DNA of 64,000 nucleotides from Trissonchulus latispiculum (taxonomy: Eukaryota > Nematoda > Enoplea > Enoplida > Ironidae), in contig JASAND010016475.1 of assembly GCA_030248195.1 (NCBI GenBank), forward strand, positions 20,001-84,000. Direction: 5' to 3'. The translations under genes were made by a program, and so were the position numbers. Below are positions 1-11,962 of the stretch, piece after piece (within the stretch, counting starts at the first letter, position 1; each line of letters begins with the position of its first letter). The notes beneath the pieces are model-generated. The model saw only the letters and a program-made list of their open reading frames with translations, made no database searches and was not told the origin of the DNA.

Positions 1-573
1 CACGCCCATCCCTACTTTGAAGAGCCATATCTCAAAACTGGGTCTGGGATTTGGCTCATTTTTGGCCTGCAGGTTTATTATGATCCTAAAAATGATATAT
101 TAAAAAATTGCGTCTGGCTTAGCAGTAATAAGCTCTCTAGCTCGAATAAACTTACTTCACGCTCCCCTCGACTGGTGGGGTCAGTGACCTTAAAACTGCA
201 GTTTTCGGAAACTACATGACAACCGGAGAAGAACGCCTTTTGCATAGCCATAGTAGAGCTCTATGAACAATTTGAGGACCAAAAGTAACACCGTACCACG
301 TCTATGTCTTTCAATACAGTGGAACAGAGTCAACAAGTAGAATTGGCCATTTAGCTGCCATGGCAAAATCACAAAAACTGGACCTTACTCATTAACCGCT
401 CATCAAAAGAAGCTAATATTTGTAAGTTTTACTACGCCTACTAATCCTAATCAAATGGCATAGTAAGAAGAAAATAAATTTTTCAAGGTTGTCCGCTAAC
501 AACGACTTCATATCTGAACTCAGAAATCCACTCATATATATAATATATATATATATTATATATATATGTGTGT
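1..573. other. AT-rich sequence without a recognisable gene
   Basis: I see no domain-bearing reading frame here; the small frames look random and rich in codons expected from AT-rich DNA. The stretch ends in a short (TA)n and then a (TG)n run that abuts the MITE starting at 582. Confidence 0.5.
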
Positions 574-581
574 GTGTGTGT

Positions 582-1076
<495 letters not shown>

Positions 1077-1319
1077 GAATATGTGTGTATATGTGTGAAA
1101 CTCGTGGAAAGCTGAAAAGCATTAGTTGCATCGTTTTGATGCTATTTTTTGGTATATATATATGTATGTACCAAAATTGGTTTTCTTTTTAGCTCTATAC
1201 GTCCAAAAGCAGTTAAAAGCAGTTACAAGTTGTATGTATCATGTATCATGTAGTTTTCAAGGACGCAGGGAGAACTTTTTAGTTTGTCGTCTAGAGACTG
1301 TGTGGTTTTGAAACGCTAA

Positions 1320-1510
1320 GGCCAGTTTACACTGCCAAACTTGGACCAAACTCAGACCAAACTAAACTTGCTCCAAACGCGAGTTTGGTCCAAGTTTGGT
1401 CTAAGTTTGGTAGTGTGATATTACTCCAAACTCAGACCAAACTTAAACCAAAGCTGACTTTGCAAGTTTGGTCTCAGACCAAATTTAGTTTGGCTTTCAG
1501 ACCAAACAGC
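1320..1510 (+). mobile_element. PIF/Harbinger-like terminal region with AGTTTGGTC arrays
   Basis: The sequence begins GGCCAGTTTACACTGCC directly after TAA (1317-1319), which fits the 3-bp TWA target site of PIF/Harbinger transposons. About 190 bases follow in which the motif AGTTTGGTCYAAG and its complement recur at least ten times in both orientations, the usual look of a subterminal transposase-binding region. No matching right-hand terminus is visible in the window, so the element is probably truncated. The MADF-type coding start at 1598 and the Harbinger-like transposase fragment at 3055-3355 probably belong to the same element. Confidence 0.65.
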
Positions 1511-1597
1511 CAATCAGAATACGCCAAGTAGTCATTAAATGTGCTGTGCAATTCTGTGTATTCATTGTCGTTGCATGGTTGTCTAGTATTTGTTGCA

Positions 1598-1783
1598 ATG
1601 GAGTGGACTGTTAAAAAGGAAGCGGAACTTATCGATTTTTATAAAGAGCGCCCATTTCTGTGGAATACCCAGCATAAAGAAAAGATTATATACTACAAAA
1701 AGCATTTGCGCCACAATGCTTTGGAATCTTTGGAAAGTATTGGTCAACAAGTAGGCCCCAAAAGGGGCAGTATTCCTTTGTAG
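1598..1783 (+). pseudogene. MADF-domain protein N-terminus (Harbinger accessory protein), truncated
   Basis: The frame opens with ATG followed by a tryptophan/valine/lysine-rich start, then ELIDFYKERPFLWN, which is the first helix signature of the MADF (Myb/SANT-like in Adf-1) DNA-binding domain (family motif L-I-x2-Y-x2-R/K-P-x-L-W). The reading continues for about 50 residues and then runs into unrelated sequence containing a GGCCCCAAAAGGGG hairpin and a stop. In PIF/Harbinger transposons a Myb/MADF-like protein is encoded beside the DDE transposase and helps target it to the terminal repeats. The upstream TIR-like sequence at 1320 supports this reading. The domain is cut after roughly half its normal length (about 80-90 residues), so it is a remnant. 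A host Adf-1-like exon is the alternative. Confidence 0.65.
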
Positions 1784-3054
1784 ACCTTTTTTAATTCAAT
1801 TGCGAAATTGGTATCGTTGGAGTCGTTTCGTCCTCTCAGTTCTGCTGCTTAAATAGGTTCTAAATGAGAAAGAATAGGAAACCTAATTTGCATAATCCGA
1901 ATGCAAAAAATCTGACCTAAGCTAACCCTGTGTTGAAGATAGGGCTTCTGAATGGAGAAATGACTCATACTACACTAAACATAGAAGTTTCCATTTTATA
2001 CATTCCTGCTCCAGCAGGAATAACAAGTTACCCCTTAAAAGGGGAATAATACCGCCGTAAAGTTTGGGATTTATGTGTTCAACGTTTTGTTTGTTTTCAT
2101 CTTATATACTGTTCTAGTGTACGGTGACGTTAGCTTTTGACTAGTTTCAACTCCCCGACATTTGCCGTTTCTGAGACAAAAGAATGGAAGTATTTTATTG
2201 CCATTTGCCACTGCCAATTGTGAAACTAAAATTATACCGGAAGGATTCGATCTGTGTCCGGAACAGTGCCAAGCGGACACCCTAGCCACTACACTACTCT
2301 AACTATAGCTATTTTATCGAGTAAACCGCGAGAGAGAAAGTTATCGTTTATCTATATATGTTTAACTTAAACAATTTATTTTATCTAAATTCTGAAGCAA
2401 AGCAAACACTCATGAAATAAATACAGTGCAAGCGCAAAATCAGTCTTTGCACAAGAAAATTGTAACATCAGTTTTAGCTATTTTATTGATCTGTTAGTTA
2501 AACCTCTGCCAATCAAGTGACAGGCAAATAACGCCCGATTTTCGGTAATATGAGAAAAGGCAGAGAGTGATCGTGTGCAAAACAATTTACAGGGCGTTGA
2601 AAATTAACTAAATTGACTGTAATGATGCTCTAAAAATTGCGAAATCGTAGAAAAATTGTTGGGCAAAAAAACCTGCGTAACAGGGACATGTGTTGAAGAT
2701 AGGTCGGAAATCCTCCACGCCAAGCAATTTACATGCAAAACATATAAATTCGGATGGGTCAACCCATTACAAGTATACCGCCTGCGGCGGTATAAAAACC
2801 AAAAGTTAAGCTGAGGGCTAGCGCACTTGATTCAAGTTGTAGTTTTTTTAAACCTTTCTTTGTTTACTGCATAAACAACTTTACTAAACTGTAAATTGGT
2901 TACTGTTGGAAATTTGTATAATAAAATATGATTAAAAAATTAAAAGTACTAAAAATTAGGCAAACAAATTACTGAATACCTGTGGCTAGATATCGGAGAG
3001 TTACTGCAAATCGTTCTTCCACGCTGATTGCCTCGCGGAGATGCGTCGTCTGCC
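1784..3054. other. Non-coding remnant with short perfect hairpins
   Basis: No coding region recognised. Compact palindromes recur: ATTCCTGCT/AGCAGGAAT near 2005-2024, CCCCTTAAAAGGGG near 2032-2046, and ATACCGCC/GGCGGTAT at 2774-2792. The phrase TGTTGAAGATAGG occurs twice (about 1932 and 2691). This looks like old non-autonomous transposon sequence filling the body of the Harbinger-like element. Confidence 0.45.
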
Positions 3055-3355
3055 TCATGACACGCCAGCGTATGGCTTCCACGAAAATCGTAAATGTTCC
3101 CTTTCCCTCATCATCCTGAGCCACCTTCTCTGACCCTCACGATCTTGGAGTCGCAATTCTTGGAGCAGATTGTTGTTGGGATCTGCGGCGCAAAAGCCAT
3201 TTCTTGGACCAGCAGGAGCGCCTGCGCCTTTTTGTAATCTGATCCTCATCGTCCATTGTTTCAAGTAGCACTACAATAGCTGCCATAGGTGTGTTTAGAG
3301 GTGTGGCGGCTAACCTCTCGCCAAATTGCCGCTCGACAACTCCCTTCCCTTTCAT
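3055..3355 (-). pseudogene. PIF/Harbinger transposase N-terminus, frameshifted
   Basis: Two overlapping minus-strand frames (3355-3137 and 3264-3055) together look like the start of a Harbinger DDE transposase: an acidic stretch (ETMDDEDQ), an arginine- and tryptophan-rich patch (RRRRSCWSKKWLLRRR), then LLQELRLQDREGQRRWLRM in the next frame. That order, with the L-x-E-L-R-x-x-D motif, is typical of the N-terminal HTH-like region of PIF/Harbinger nucleases. The change of frame near 3200 and the absence of any catalytic DDE region downstream show it is dead. Its position about 1.3 kb from a MADF-type frame on the opposite strand matches the two-gene layout of Harbinger elements. Confidence 0.6.
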
Positions 3356-4022
3356 TTTAGCCTTCCCCGCTCACAGATTTTGAAGTTTTGGAAAAGATAT
3401 TAAAATTATGTCCAGCAATGCCAAATTTACTGCAAAGCTGTTAGAAACGGTTCGAAAATTGAGACAAACGCACACTAACCTGAATAGCTATTTTTTCCAA
3501 AAAGTTAAAAACGTTTTACGATTTTTGGAGGTTATGTAACCCCTTCTGTCCGGGGAGATCCACCCAGTTTTTGCCAAAACATCTATGATAGCTGCTGCTC
3601 TTTTCGCAACGTATACCTGGCTACACTGTCACCAGTTAGCTTTTAGTTAAACGTAGTCTTTAGCTCACTTTCACGCACAGTTTTTGTATATAATGTGCCT
3701 TTAGTCAAAGTCTTACGCGAGGCATATACACGTATATAATACGTACATATATATAGTATGTATATATATATATAGGTAAACGTAAAACTGTATGAAAACG
3801 TATATACGTATATACTTACAATTATATACACATGCTATATGCGCATATATATATATATATACGCGTGTACGCAAGGGGCCTTTTAGCCGGTTTTGTTTGG
3901 CCACACTCCAAATTTCTGATGATTGGTTGGATAGATTTCAGCATTTGCTTGCCTAAACGGAAGAATAACTTCAAACCTAGCATTATGTGTATATATATTA
4001 AAGGCATTTCGATATATATTTT
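3356..4022. other. Non-coding, with (TA)-rich hairpin stretches
   Basis: No gene recognised. Between about 3720 and 3860 the sequence is dominated by TATA, TACGTA and ACGTATATAC palindromic runs. Confidence 0.45.
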
Positions 4023-4049
4023 GTGTGTGTGTGTGTGTTGGTGTGTGTT

Positions 4050-4125
<76 letters not shown>

Positions 4126-4261
4126 GGTGTGTGTGTGTGTGTGTGTGTTTGTGTGTGTGTGTTTGTGTGTGTGTTTGTGTGTTTGTGTGTGTGTGTGTGT
4201 TTGTGTGTGTGTTTGTGTGTTTGTGTTTGTGTTTGTGTGTGTGTGTGGTGGGGGGGGGGGG
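4023..4261. repeat. Compound (GT)n microsatellite ending in a G-run
   Basis: About 225 bases of GT dinucleotide with regular TTG and TTTG interruptions, followed by a run of Gs. The long frames over it are repeat artefacts. It lies 5' of a (TA)n tract and the MITE at 4335. Confidence 0.95.
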
Positions 4262-4334
4262 TTTACACTTTTTATCAGTTGCCTTGTTATATATTATCAA
4301 TTGCCTTGTTATATATATATATATATATATATAT

Positions 4335-4680
4335 TAGGGATGCACCGGGGCCTGGCCCCAGGCCCGATAGTCAGGCCCCGGCCCCGGTGGTCAGGCCCCG
4401 GTACCGACCGGGGCCAAAAATTAGCAATATTTTGTAAATTTTTGACTTTTTGACCAAAAATTTGAATTTTCGAAAGTCAAAAAGTGTCACAAATCGTTTG
4501 TTTTCCCGCCGATATGAATTAAAACAGCGATAGTAACGTTTGTATACCAAAAATTATTGCAAAATTTAAATTTTAAAGAAAATCTTAGAAAATTTTCGAT
4601 TTGGACCCCAAATTTTCAGGCCGGGGCCACGATGAGGTCCCGGCCCCGGCCTCGGTAGTGGCGGCCCCGGTGCATCTCTA
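4335..4680. mobile_element. hAT-like MITE with GGCCCCGG subterminal arrays
   Basis: The left terminus TAGGGATGCACCGGGGCC and the right terminus, reverse complemented TAGAGATGCACCGGGGCC, are nearly perfect inverted repeats. The flanks are ATATATAT on both sides (4327-4334 and 4681-4688), compatible with an 8-bp target duplication inside a (TA)n tract. Copies of GGCCCCGG/CAGGCCCC sit inside each end; the middle is AT-rich and non-coding. No transposase. Confidence 0.85.
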
Positions 4681-4688
4681 ATATATAT

Positions 4689-5995
4689 ATATAAACTCTT
4701 CCAGGATTTTTCGCCAACATTTTTGAACTTTTAGGCAATTTTGGAATTTTTTCAATTTTCAACGGCAATTTTCGCGAGCGAGTTGGTTTATGAGCTTGTT
4801 TAAATTTAATTGCAAAATATGCTCAAGCTTAAGGTCCACAACACAAATGTAGCTAAATTTGCTAAAATCGCCAATTTGTCAATTTCGCCAACGGTCACTC
4901 TTTCCGTGAAATATACCGTATATATAATATAATATATATTTGTTTTCTTTTAGGTGGAATAATTGGCAGATTTGTACTTCAAGAAAGGCTGCCTTAGCCG
5001 ATTTGTATATGCGTATTCCTTGTCTGTTTTGCTTCGGTTCTGGCATCAAGGCCTGTGCTGTCGTAGTGTTTTACATTTATTCTTCCTATCACAGCCAGCT
5101 TTGATGAGCAGAAACGTAGCTCATCACTTTGCTAATTCTACTTCTGTCTATGTTTACACGTTTGCTATTCGGGGAAATATGGATGGATGCTTCGTTTTGC
5201 TGTCCAATCGGAATATACAATGCGACAGATTCCTTATATATACGTAATATGCGAATGGATGAATTAGTTAATATCAATCAGAACCCAACGGGCGTCAAAG
5301 TGGAGGTGATGCGTGGAGTTTCCTGGTATTTCGTATCACAGCCAGCTTTGATGTGCTTGGGTATGGCTGTTTTATCGTTATCACTGCGTTTTCGGATTTA
5401 TTTGGATAAAACCTGGAGAGCGAAATATTATGTCTGATTCATTCTTGTGGGTATGTAATGCTTTCTGTGTATAATGTGCAAGGTTTCGTACAGAGTAAAA
5501 AGTACGAGTACTAATTCATTACAGTCTTTGATGTGCGCAGAAATCGCATGCATATAGAGGTCTGAGAAAAAGCCAAACCGCAAGTGGTGGGGGAAACCCC
5601 CCTTTGAGCGATGGGGATTTGCTAGCAGGCTGAAATTTTGCGTGCAAGTTAGCGGTTCCCATCTCCACCTACCACACCAAATTTAAGCTAAATCGTACCA
5701 CTTTGGAACATTTTTGACATTTTCGACCTCTCAAAAATGCCTATTGTTGAAGGCTTGTGGAAAAAATTTCGTAGGGGTTAAACAATATCTTTTGGTGGTT
5801 TTTGCCTATGAAAATAACATCTGCTCTTTCCAAAAACACCTGTTTCGCCTTCCTCTAAAGCTTGGCATGCTGCCAGCAGAATTTTGTAAAAATGGGGTAA
5901 TAAAACAAAGGGATGGGCAAAAACGAATTTGCTATTGCTGCCATACTACCAAGAATTATTTATATACTGAATGTTTTGAATGGTGAATCTTCCGT
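4689..5995. other. Non-coding stretch with a duplicated 20-base phrase
   Basis: No gene recognised. The phrase TATCACAGCCAGCTTTGATG occurs at about 5087 and again at about 5334, and part of it (CTTTGATGTGC) recurs near 5527, so this is old duplicated repeat DNA. A segment near 5575-5700 resembles further repeat sequence rather than coding DNA. Confidence 0.4.
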
Positions 5996-6003
5996 ATACG
6001 CAC

Positions 6004-6484
6004 TAGAGATGAGGATTTTGGCTCGCGGCTCGGCTCGGCTCGTCTCGCGAGCCGAGCCGAGCCGAGCTGGTAGCAATTTCTCCCGAGCCGAGCCGAGCCG
6101 GAGAACTGAAGCTCCGAGACGAGCCGACCCCAGCGAAAAATAGTAATTCGACCAAATTTCCCTGCTATATTCTCGAACTTGTTCAAGTAAAATTGCCAAT
6201 AATTTCAGTGAAGACTAATAATAATTGCTAATAATTTTCTTTAGCTTTCTCGATACTTTCCAAGCAAAAGTTAATCTTAATATTAGGCTGTCCTTGACGC
6301 CAACTTGTGTATGGTATTGATATACTTTTTGTAAGAAAAACTTTTGACTTATTTCATTTTTACGTCTCAGTTTTGGTTTCATAAAAATCTTACGTGTAAA
6401 ATCTATTATTCTTTGTTTCTGGGTATTTGTAGGATTTTTATTTTATCAGATAGCGAAAAAGATGTAACTGCTTCTAGTATTCAA

Positions 6485-6557
<73 letters not shown>

Positions 6558-6796
6558 GATCTTGAGAGACTAAAGATAAATCTTAACTTCGAATTACAAC
6601 TGGTTTCGACTTCGTTAATAAATTTGACCAAGGCAACAAGGAACTAAATAAAAAAATTCCATGCAATCTGGCGAATTTGAAATTTCAAGCTTGGCGAGCC
6701 GAGCCGAGCCGACAACTTTCAAAATTCTTCCGAGCCGAGCCGAGCCGACCTCATTTCCGAGCCGAGCCGGAAAAGTCCGGCTCGTCCTCATCTCTA
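6004..6796. mobile_element. hAT-like MITE with GAGCCGAGCC arrays
   Basis: Termini TAGAGATGAGGA and TCCTCATCTCTA are perfect inverted repeats, and the flanks ATACGCAC (5996-6003) and ATACGCAC (6797-6804) are a perfect 8-bp target duplication, the hAT signature. Arrays of GAGCCGAGCC fill about 130 bases inside both ends. The centre is AT-rich and includes a (TA)n run of about 70 bases (6484-6554). No coding capacity. It is inserted in the left arm of the inverted-repeat element that spans to about 8755. Confidence 0.93.
6484..6554. repeat. (TA)n microsatellite
   Basis: Almost uninterrupted TA dinucleotide inside the GAGCC MITE. Neighbouring short frames of alternating Y/I residues are artefacts. 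Confidence 0.95.
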
Positions 6797-6804
6797 ATAC
6801 GCAC

Positions 6805-8755
6805 ACTACACCATTGATAATCCTGTTTAACTCTGAATTTTCAAATTACTTTCTTAGAATAAAATTATAGTTTTATATATACAAAATATATAATATCATG
6901 ATATAAAATGCCATTGTTTATAAAAACTAATATATCAGTAATAAGATAAAATTATCAAATTATCAATTATAAATATAAGTTGTAAAATTATAAAATATCA
7001 ATTATTTTAACAAGCAGGCCCCTAAAAGGAGCATCATCCCGATGTTGTGTTAGCAACAAAGATTGTTGCAACTTTTACTGTAAGATATAGTTTAGATTTT
7101 GGAATAAACTTTGTGCTTTCCTGTTTACTGAACCTTTCTTAGTTTTGCGCTGAGTGCTTTATCTTCACAAACCTTTATATATCTTATTTATTATCTCCCA
7201 CCAAATGGGATACCTTGTTACCTGTTTTGCCTAAGCCAGAGAGCCATTTCGTAAAACCTGTAGCAACTTGTTTATTTCAAGCGATTCCAGCATTCCCAGT
7301 AAAGCATCGGCCATAGCGCTCTTCGGGTAATGATATCAGCTATATCACTTATAGATTTAACAAATATTTAACTCATTTGTTGTAAAATTCGCTTAAAGTC
7401 TCCCAAATAAATCCAGTTTCACGAATCCGGCCTATCGAAATAGCAGTCAGTCCTCCTTCAAGGTCCCACCGGAGGAGGACGGATCCGAATCGAATCCCAA
7501 TGAAAATCACGAAAACGGAGTCCTATGGACTTCGGCCAATGGTGTAAGTCGGAGTGAGCGGGGGTTCATTTCGTAGACTTTCAAAATGTAGAATTACTAT
7601 GGATGTCGAAATCCTTACCTGATGAAAGAAAGTTGAGTATACGTTGGTTTTTTATTTGCGCTGGATGCATAAGATTTTGTTTACCCTAGTGAAGGGATCG
7701 GAAGCTCCTTACATAATTTTTCTGACAATTTACCAATTTACCTATGTAGTTTTCAAGGATGGAGTCTTTGGCTGGAGCTGCTGTGTTTGGGCTTTTACGA
7801 GTGCGTACCTCATGAACGGTCTGGTCCAACTCTTTCATTTTAATTAATTATTATAATCAGAACGCAGCTAATTAAGATTTAGGCGGAAAAATTATATAAA
7901 AATGCCAAAAAGATCAACAATTTAAACCGTCAATGCACCGACCAGACGCAAACTTAAATAAAGAATGACTGATGAATATGGCAATCTAATTTGCATATTA
8001 AGAGATAGTTTTGTCTACAATCCGCAATCCAACCGAAGGGGGCACTGCACAAAAGATCAAAGGAATTGTAAATTCACAATTGGTAGGGGGGCTTTAATTA
8101 AAAAAGTACAGCTGAAATTGTTTTTTGTTATTTACGTTGTCTACTACAACTCAGCATCACGCAATGCTAAAGGAAAATAGCTGGTGACCCGTTTTTGCGC
8201 ATGCACCCTCTGCACAAAAACGTAATCCTCAACAAGCTCCAATGCTGAGCTTAGTCTGTAGTTTCAATGGTGAGCTCAAGCAATGTATTTTGCTACAAAT
8301 TCGATAACAGCTATCCCGCCTTTAGGCGGGATAAAAATGTAAATATTAGGAACCCTAAACTTTAAAAAATAAGAGTAAAATTATAAACTCTTACCCGGGG
8401 GGGAATGACTCAAATTTTTCAAAACAATTTTTATGACCTATATATAAATGGTATTCTGGTTTTTTTAAAGAAGCATTTGATATTTTAGTTTTATAAAATA
8501 ATTTTCTCGTCCCCAATAAGAGTTCCTCTTATTTTTCAAAAGCTACTTATTATTTTAAAATTTATCACAATTTTACAACTTATATTTATAATTGATAATT
8601 TGGTAATTTTAGCTTATAACTGATATTTTAGTGTTTATAAAACAATGGCATTTTATATCAAGATATTATTTTGTATATATAAAACTATAATTTTATTTTA
8701 ATTAAGTAAATGAAAAATTCGGAGTTTAATAGGATTATCAATGATGTCGTGTACG
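6805..8755. mobile_element. Non-autonomous inverted-repeat element, ~200-bp arms
   Basis: The left arm (about 6805-7005) and the reverse complement of the right arm (about 8540-8755) match over roughly 200 bases, both running from CATTGATAATCC through ATAAAATTATAGTTTTAT, ATAAAATGCCATTGTT and CAATTATAAATATAAGTTGT. Between them lie about 1.5 kb without a recognisable gene. The GAGCC MITE interrupts or abuts the left terminus, so the exact outer boundary and target duplication cannot be set by eye. A hairpin ATCCCGCC/GGCGGGAT lies at 8311-8331. Confidence 0.75.
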
Positions 8756-8957
8756 TTTACGGAAGTATATAGATTCATTTCCGATTCAGCGAAAGTCCAG
8801 AAAGATTTCTCCCTAAATTCTATTGTGCGTCAACGGAAGTAGATGCATTGAGTGCACTTTAGTTTAATGTCAAGTGTAGTGTGCGTACAGAGTTGGAAGG
8901 TGGACGCGGGTCCAGTGGACATGGACCGAGGGTTTGTCCACGTGGACAAATATGGAC

Positions 8958-9290
8958 AAAATGCTATGCTCTGCTCACTAACGGCCCACCCCCCCTTGCA
9001 AATTAGACCCTTCACTTCAAGGAATTTAGTGCGCTATGTTTGTGTTCTAAAGCTCGAAGCAGGCACAAAATTCGCGCACGCACTGCTTGTGTTTTCGAGC
9101 TTAAGCACATAAACATACATAGAGCGAGTGAGCGTACCCACGTTTCGACTAGGTACTGATTTGCGGGGGGTCACTAGGGTCTGATTTGCGGGGGGGGGGG
9201 CGGGCCGTTAGCGTGCAGAGCATAGTTTTTGCTCTGATAAGATAGAGCTTGCCTAGTGGCATACTCTTATCATTATGTACTCTTGATACT
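8958..9290. mobile_element. Foldback element remnant with CCCACCCC/GGGGG core
   Basis: The left side CTATGCTCTGC...AACGGCCCACCCCCC and the right side GGGGGGCGGGCCGTTAGCG...GCAGAGCATAG are inverted, and the right end TACTCTTATCATTATGTACTCTTG matches the terminus of the foldback element at 11541-11962. The left terminus is missing or diverged. No coding region. Confidence 0.6.
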
Positions 9291-9484
9291 ATACACCTGG
9301 AGGCGTTGATGCGTGATACTATATAACTTGATGTTTGCTGGGAAATGGAACCATAATGAACATATTTTCTTTCACAAAATTACAATGCTTAAGGTGCTGG
9401 TTCGGGTTCGTGTGGGCGTTTTTGGGCTTTAAAAGCGCAATTGTGAAAATTTATTCAAATTTGCTACAATTACATCGTTTAGCC

Positions 9485-9567
<83 letters not shown>
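9485..9567. repeat. (TA)n microsatellite
   Basis: TA dinucleotide with two TGTA interruptions, directly left of the foldback element at 9568; it continues on the other side of that element at 10194. Confidence 0.95.
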
Positions 9568-9569
<2 letters not shown>

Positions 9570-10193
9570 AGAGTGTATAATAGTAAGAGTGTGACACTCT
9601 TACACTAGCATGAACAAATCATGCTAGGTATGCTCTCCGGGGGGGGGGGTCCCACTTTGCACTATCTACACGCAAGCTTGTGTCTGCTCGCTGATTGGCC
9701 CATTAGCCTAAGGCTTACAGTAGGCTTTTTATTAGTAATTTTTTATTAATTAATAATAACTTTAATTAGGTTAATGTAATTAAAAAACTAACTCGACAAC
9801 TCTGTAGCATTTTTTCTGCTCTTTTCAATGATATAAAAATTGTTTCATAATACAAAAATTCGAAGGAATGTAATCTGCAACAATTTTTATACCGTTGGAA
9901 AGAGCAGAAAAACTACTACAAAGTTGTCGAGTTAGTTTTTTAATTGCATTAACCTAATTAAAGTTATTATTAATTAATTAAAAATTACTAATAAAAAGCC
10001 TACTGTAAGCCTTAGGCTAATGGGCCAATCAGCGAGCAGACACACGCTTATATGAAAGCGTGTAGATAGTGCAAAATGGGACCCCCCCCCGGAAGTTTCG
10101 GGGGGGGGTCCCGAGTTAACGCACCGAGCATACCTAGCATGATTTGTTCATGCTAGTGTAAGAGTGTCACACTCTTACTATTATACACTCTTG
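9568..10193. mobile_element. Near-complete palindromic foldback element
   Basis: The sequence starts CAAGAGTGTATAATAG and ends CTATTATACACTCTTG. Reading inwards, the two halves remain almost perfectly complementary for close to 300 bases (for example GCATGAACAAATCATGC, CCATTAGCCTAAGGC, AACTCGACAACT), leaving only a short centre near 9850-9880. It sits in a (TA)n tract, so the target duplication cannot be resolved. No coding capacity. Termini resemble those of the element at 11541. Confidence 0.9.
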
Positions 10194-10198
10194 TATAT

Positions 10199-10230
<32 letters not shown>

Positions 10231-10280
10231 ATATACATAATATATATATATATATCTATATATATATAATATTATATATA

Positions 10281-11430
10281 CAGTACCGCCCAAAAATAAC
10301 CGGGTATTTCGCGAGCGTTCGAGCAGCCAGGTTGCTCGAAGCTGCTCGCGCTCGTTTGCTCGCGTGCTTGCGAGTCATTAAATGTTTGCAAAGGCAAGGT
10401 GGAAAAGGAAAGGTTTGCTTTAAGCTGAGTTTGTAACCTGTAGTTTTTGCTTAGCTTTTTCAGACATTTCCTTAGGATTGTTTACGGTTTTTCACAGTGA
10501 ATAGCTTGAAAATCACTAAGAAAGCAGACAGCCATGATGTCTGAAATGATGTAAAGAGCTTGATAAAGCTAGATATGGCTTTATAGTAAGCAGATGAAAG
10601 AAATGCTTTACATTTTGTAGTACACATATTGTGAATTTGAAAAAAGTAGCATGAATTGGAAATGCTCTCATTTGTCAAATAAGTTTCGCAGTCTCAGTTG
10701 CTCAAATAGTGCAGTTACAGTAGTTAGTTACATCAAATTAACAGTTCTGTATAACAAGCTTTAAAAAGCTAGAACAAATGCCCGACAATAACATATATTT
10801 TACTGACATATTTAAACAGCTTAAACAGCAGGCCCTTTAAAACGTTTATTTTTAAGAATTTTTCTAGTCATATTTCTCCAAGTTTTTAATATTATCATCT
10901 TTCTTCCAGTAAGATATATATATATAATAGCACTAATAGAAACACCAATTAAAAGTGACGACGAGATTCAGGTCATGCTTCAAAGCTAGTTGTATTTTAT
11001 GTCCATAGCCAGATTCCTTTTTCATTTTTTCAATGTCAAATGATTTTTGTATATAGTGAATGGCAGCAGACTCGTCTCAAACAACGTCGCGAGAATATTG
11101 TAAGCAACTTCAATTTTGCGCATACTGCAAGACGTTAACAATTTTATTTTATTTATGCGGCTACATTTCAGACGTCATGGCTGTCTGCTTTCTCAGTGAT
11201 TTTCAAGCTATTCACTGTGAAAAACCGTAAACAATCAAAAAGAAATGTCTGAAAAAGCTAAGCAAAAACTACAGGTTACAAACTCAGCTTAAAGCAAACC
11301 TTTCCTTTTCCACCTTGCCTTTGCAAACATTTAATGACTCGCAAGCACGCGAGCAAACGAGCGCGAGCAGCTTCGAGCAAACTGGCTGCTCGAACGCTCG
11401 CGAAATACCCGGTTATTTTTGGGCGGTACT
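10281..11430. mobile_element. Tc1/mariner-like non-autonomous element with ~260-bp inverted repeats
   Basis: The left terminus CAGTACCGCCCAAAAATAAC and the right terminus GTTATTTTTGGGCGGTACT are inverted, and the arms stay complementary for about 260 bases (10281-10540 and 11170-11430), including the GCTCGAAGCTGCTCGCGCTC segment. TA-rich flanks on both sides and the CAGTRCC..CCAAAA start are typical of Tc1/mariner elements, which duplicate a TA. The central 600 bases carry no transposase. Two internal hairpins flank CACAGTGAATAGCTTGAAAA. Confidence 0.8.
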
Positions 11431-11540
11431 ATATATAAAATATTTTAGAAAGTCGCGGTGTAACTTGCTTTTTAGAGAAATTAGATTAAGTCCGCCATAA
11501 CTTCCACTGCGGCCGCCCTACCGGCCAAACATATATATAG

Positions 11541-11962
11541 CAAGAGTACATAATAGATAAGAGTATGACAACAAGCAGGCTCTCTGTTATCAGAGCAAAA
11601 ACTATGCTATGCGCGCTATCGGCTAACCCCCCCCCCCCCACAAATTGACCCCCTCTCACACCGCCCCTATATGGGTACATAGTTCCAAACGGGGGTCGCT
11701 CACTCGCTTAGTATGTTTTCTACATGCATATGTTAAACATACACGCTTGCACCCTGTTCCCAAATTAGGCCTCGGTTAATTATAACGTGTAATTATGCAA
11801 AGCAGTGAGCGACCCCCGTTTGGACCCCGTACCCATATAGGGGCGGTGTGAGAGGGGGTCAATTTGTGGGGGGGGGTTAGCCGATAGCGCGCATAGCATA
11901 GTTTTTGCTCTAATTACAGACAGCCTGCCTGTTGTCATACTCTTATCTATTATGTACTCTTG
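11541..11962. mobile_element. Foldback MITE with CAAGAGTACATAATAG termini
   Basis: Left arm 11541-11708 and right arm about 11800-11962 are inverted and nearly identical, running from CAAGAGTACATAATAGATA through TATGACAACARGCAGGC, a C/G run, and CCCATATAGGGGCGG-type sequence. The flanks TATATAG (11534-11540) and TATATAG (11963-11969) form a 7-bp target duplication, 8 bp if one mismatch is allowed. Related ends are seen at 9230-9290 and 62490-62790. Confidence 0.88.

Noticed and set aside
3832..4453. Long C/V-rich and T/H-rich reading frames
   Set aside because: They are translations of the (GT)n microsatellite and have no independent coding signal.
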